Shown one piece after another: positions 61,539 to 64,000 of a DNA stretch of 64,000 bases. Every line of letters starts with the position of its first letter. Position 1 is the first letter of the stretch. A program made the translations under genes and the position numbers. The notes beneath the pieces were generated by a model. That model was not told where the DNA came from. It searched no databases and saw only the letters and a program-made list of their open reading frames with translations. The DNA lies in assembly GCA_009845905.1 (NCBI GenBank), contig VXYS01000003.1:62001-126000 (forward strand), given 5' to 3'. The DNA is from Gammaproteobacteria bacterium. Lineage in GTDB: Bacteria > Pseudomonadota > Gammaproteobacteria > Steroidobacterales > Foliamicaceae.

Positions 61539-63680
61539 ATGAATAAAGTCTACTTTTTCTGCCTGGCGCTTGCGTGCGCGCCAATGGCGCAGATGGCGAC
61601 GGCCCAGGAAGAGAGCGGGGCCGTCATCGAGGACATTGTCGTTACCGCGCAGAAGCGGGAACAGTCGCTGCAGGAAGTGCCGATCGCCATTACCGGTATC
61701 GAAGGCGACGACCTGATCGCCAACGGGGCGGACAATCTGGGCGATCTGAGCGGAATAGCGCCGAATGTTTCGATCGGCGACCTGTTCGTTCCGAATGTCG
61801 CGCAATTCTCGATACGCGGAATCGCTTTCGGCGATCCGGACGCCAACGCCGAGTCGAAGACGGGCGTCATGGTGGACGGCGTGCCGCGCACCCGAACCAT
61901 GGGGCTGCTGACCAACGCGTTCGACGTCGAACGGATCGAGATTCTCCGCGGTCCGCAGGGCACGCTGTTCGGACGCAACAACCTGGCGGGCACGGTCCGG
62001 ATCGTCACGCGGCGGCCGGGAGAGGAATTCGGCGGTAATTTCAGGTTTGCGCTGGGCAATTACGACTTGCGGAAAGCCCATCTGGCGATCGATACCGGAG
62101 CGTTTGCCGGAGGGATGTTCAGAGCGCGGTTGGCGGGCGCAAGCGTGGACCGTGGCGGTTTCTACACCAACTCATTCAATGGCAACGAACTCGGCAGGAG
62201 GGATTCAAGAGGCATCAGGGCAACCCTGGATGCGGATTTCGGGGCGCTGGACGCCACGCTGATTCTGGATTCCGAGCAACAGGACAGCATTGGCGTTCCC
62301 CTCAATAATTTCGTGCTGGAGCCGGACGGCACGCGCCTCGACGGGGACCCCTACACCGTGCGCCACGATTACGACGGATACGGCGAATCCGACAGCAGCG
62401 GCGTTACTTTCCTGTCCAACTACGAAACGGAATTCGGGCTCTTCTCGCTGGTCGCTTCGGCCCGCGAACTGGATTTCGCGACCTACGCCGATTACGACGG
62501 CCGCGCTGGTTTTTCGCCGCCGCCCCCGCTGCCGCTACACGTGGGTTTCGTCACCGCGCACGAACAGCGAAGCGCCGAGGTGTATTTCAGCGATTCGCAC
62601 AGCGAGCGATTCGACTATGTGCTGGGTCTTTACTTCGTCGAGGAGGACCACGTAACCGACATCCTGCAGGCCATCCTGATCCCGCCCTTCGACCGCATGG
62701 TCCCGGCCACCATCAACAGGCAGGACGCACGCTCGCTTGCGTTTTACGCACAGACGGACATCTGGCTCACCGACCGCCTCGCGGCCGTTCTCGGAGGCAG
62801 GCATACCCGCGACGAAAAGGACTTTGATTCCACGATATTTTTCCCGAGAAGGACGCAGGAGTTCGCCCGGCAGGCGGATTGGAGCGATTCGACCTGGAGG
62901 GCCGGCTTCAATTACTTCGCCAGGGAAGACCTGATGCTGTACGCGAATGTGTCAACCGGCTACAAGGGCGGGGGATTCAATTCCCGGGCCACGCTGCCGC
63001 AGAACCTGGGACCCTATGATCCCGAATACGTGACCAACTACGAAGCGGGCATCAAGGGCACCTTGCTGGAGGGGCGCCTTCGCGTCAATGCAGCCGCGTT
63101 CATGATCGAATACGAGGACGTCGCCGCGGTGATCCGACGGCCGGGGCTGACCCGCAGCGGCACGGACTCCATCCTGGAAAACCTGGGCGAGGCCGAAATG
63201 TCCGGCCTGGAACTGGAAGCGCAACTGGCGATCAACCGCAGACTGGCCGTCAGCTTCAACGCGGCATACCTGAAGTCCGAGTGGACCGAGTTCATGGCCG
63301 ATCTGAACAACGACGGGGTCGTGACGGACAATTCGTTTTTCGAACTCCCCGCCGCGCCCGAATGGAGCTTTTTCGGTGCAGTGGACTTCCGTACACCGAT
63401 GAACGCCGGCGTTCTCCACTGGCACCTGGAAGCGCGCTACAAGTCACGCCAGGCGATGCTGGCCCAGACCAATGCCGCATTTGCGCGCCGAGCCGCGCAC
63501 ACCCTGATCAACGGTAACGTTGCCTGGGCGCCGCAAAGCGGCCGTTACCGCGTGTCGGTCTATGGCAGAAACCTGACGGACGAACTCTTTCGCGGCTCCG
63601 CCTATCTTGGCCTGTTTCCGCTGAATACCTTCAGTGCGCCACGCACTTTCGGCGTGGAGGTGCAGTTCAACCTCTTCTAA
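61539..63680 (+). CDS. TonB-dependent outer-membrane receptor 5
   Basis: The 713-residue protein has a signal peptide (FFCLALACAPMAQMATAQ) and EDIVVTAQKREQSLQEVP. The plug contains IEILRGPQGTLFGRNNLAG, and the barrel ends EVQFNLF. It is the shortest receptor here, 80-115 residues below the others, mainly through shorter outer loops and few cysteines. It ends the last hydrolase-amidohydrolase-lipoprotein set and is convergent with the RND gene (36 bases). Confidence 0.93.
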   Translation: MNKVYFFCLALACAPMAQMATAQEESGAVIEDIVVTAQKREQSLQEVPIAITGIEGDDLIANGADNLGDLSGIAPNVSIGDLFVPNVAQFSIRGIAFGDPDANAESKTGVMVDGVPRTRTMGLLTNAFDVERIEILRGPQGTLFGRNNLAGTVRIVTRRPGEEFGGNFRFALGNYDLRKAHLAIDTGAFAGGMFRARLAGASVDRGGFYTNSFNGNELGRRDSRGIRATLDADFGALDATLILDSEQQDSIGVPLNNFVLEPDGTRLDGDPYTVRHDYDGYGESDSSGVTFLSNYETEFGLFSLVASARELDFATYADYDGRAGFSPPPPLPLHVGFVTAHEQRSAEVYFSDSHSERFDYVLGLYFVEEDHVTDILQAILIPPFDRMVPATINRQDARSLAFYAQTDIWLTDRLAAVLGGRHTRDEKDFDSTIFFPRRTQEFARQADWSDSTWRAGFNYFAREDLMLYANVSTGYKGGGFNSRATLPQNLGPYDPEYVTNYEAGIKGTLLEGRLRVNAAAFMIEYEDVAAVIRRPGLTRSGTDSILENLGEAEMSGLELEAQLAINRRLAVSFNAAYLKSEWTEFMADLNNDGVVTDNSFFELPAAPEWSFFGAVDFRTPMNAGVLHWHLEARYKSRQAMLAQTNAAFARRAAHTLINGNVAWAPQSGRYRVSVYGRNLTDELFRGSAYLGLFPLNTFSAPRTFGVEVQFNLF

Positions 63681-63716
63681 GGTCCGGCTGATACCGCTTG
63701 CGCGGGCGGGTGCTTG

Positions 63717-64000
63717 TCAGGCCGTGAGGCCCGGTCCGACCTCGCCTTCGGAAGGTTCGCGCTGGCCGGGGCCCAGGATCGCCTCGCGGGTTCCGTCCAC
63801 GATCAGCACCAGGGCGGGGACGAAGAACAGCAGGGCGGCGCTGGCCGCGATCAGTCCTCCCACCATGCTGATCACCATGGGCAGCAGGCCCTGGGTCACT
63901 TCGCTCTTTCCGTAAATCACGGGCATCAGGCCGACTATGGTCGTGATCGTGGTCAGGAAGATCGCGCGGAAGCGTTGCCGGGCGGCCGCGCTCACTGCGG
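63717..64000 (-). CDS. RND-family efflux transporter, C-terminal fragment cut by window edge
   Basis: The open frame runs off the right edge. The visible 94 or so residues match the AcrB-type end: RQRFRAIFLTTITTIVGLMP, then SEVTQGLLPMVISMVGGLI and LLFFVPALVLI. A short tail with EPSEGEVGPG follows. The Arg-Phe-Arg-x-Ile start of transmembrane helix 11 is diagnostic for RND pumps. Whether it belongs to the HAE (drug) or another RND class cannot be told from this part. Confidence 0.87.
   Translation of the reverse strand, partial: AVSAAARQRFRAIFLTTITTIVGLMPVIYGKSEVTQGLLPMVISMVGGLIAASAALLFFVPALVLIVDGTREAILGPGQREPSEGEVGPGLTA

Overview
The window is a dense stretch of a high-GC (about 60-65% by eye) bacterial chromosome, with no gene-free stretch over 300 bases and no transposase, integrase, rRNA, tRNA or CRISPR array. 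It looks like a gammaproteobacterium, probably a free-living or host-associated marine-type heterotroph. Support comes from the divergent rsgA/orn pair, a DUF1249 (YqiB-type) gene, prc, dnaX next to recR, a one-piece tmRNA with the tag ANDDNYALAA, and five TonB-dependent receptors of the type with an 'EEIIVTA(R/Q)KR...' plug start. The genus cannot be fixed from this sequence.

Layout. 1-2.9 kb (minus): ilvA start (cut by the window edge), pyrF, a bPH-like membrane protein, a GFA-type protein and a vapBC-type toxin-antitoxin pair. 2.9-8.9 kb (plus): receptor, odd alpha/beta hydrolase, receptor. 8.9-19.3 kb (minus): a nine-gene block transcribed as two twin amidohydrolases, a peptide-type ABC importer (binding protein, oppB, C, D, F), a thioesterase and a FAD oxidoreductase. 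19.4-29.5 kb: mostly housekeeping (dnaX, recR, rsgA, orn, DUF1249, prc) plus an FGE-fold protein, a beta-propeller protein and small membrane proteins. 29.7-37.5 kb: Tat-exported nitrilase-fold enzyme, an envelope pair of unknown function, ASCH and MscS genes, tandem DUF1838 proteins and a CDF exporter. 37.5-38.4 kb: tmRNA followed directly by hicBA. 38.4-52.5 kb (plus): a beta-barrel protein, then two SDRs, two hydrolases, a TRAP transporter, a receptor, a lipoprotein sulfatase, an amidohydrolase, a MarR regulator and a true formylglycine-generating enzyme. 53.4-63.7 kb: two further esterase or amidohydrolase modules, each ending in a receptor, with arsC between them. The right edge cuts an RND pump gene.

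How it may work together. The accessory genes repeat one theme: an outer-membrane receptor beside exported or membrane-bound hydrolases (alpha/beta, type-B carboxylesterase, amidohydrolase, sulfatase, nitrilase fold), with an inner-membrane importer (Opp-type ABC or TRAP) in two loci. This reads as a set of capture-hydrolyse-import modules for small ester, amide or sulfate-ester compounds. The substrates are unknown. The sulfatase and a catalytically complete FGE lie 1.9 kb apart, so the maturation enzyme sits with its likely client.

Non-coding structure. Five long intergenic inverted repeats (arms 21-30 bp) lie 3' of genes. Two share almost the same loop and inner stem but have unrelated outer stems that still pair perfectly or nearly so within each copy. 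A second, shorter palindrome family (three copies, with paired base changes in the stem and a conserved CKCCCAGG foot) is also present, and one copy encodes the C-terminal tail of DnaX. These two repeat families are the least explained signals here.
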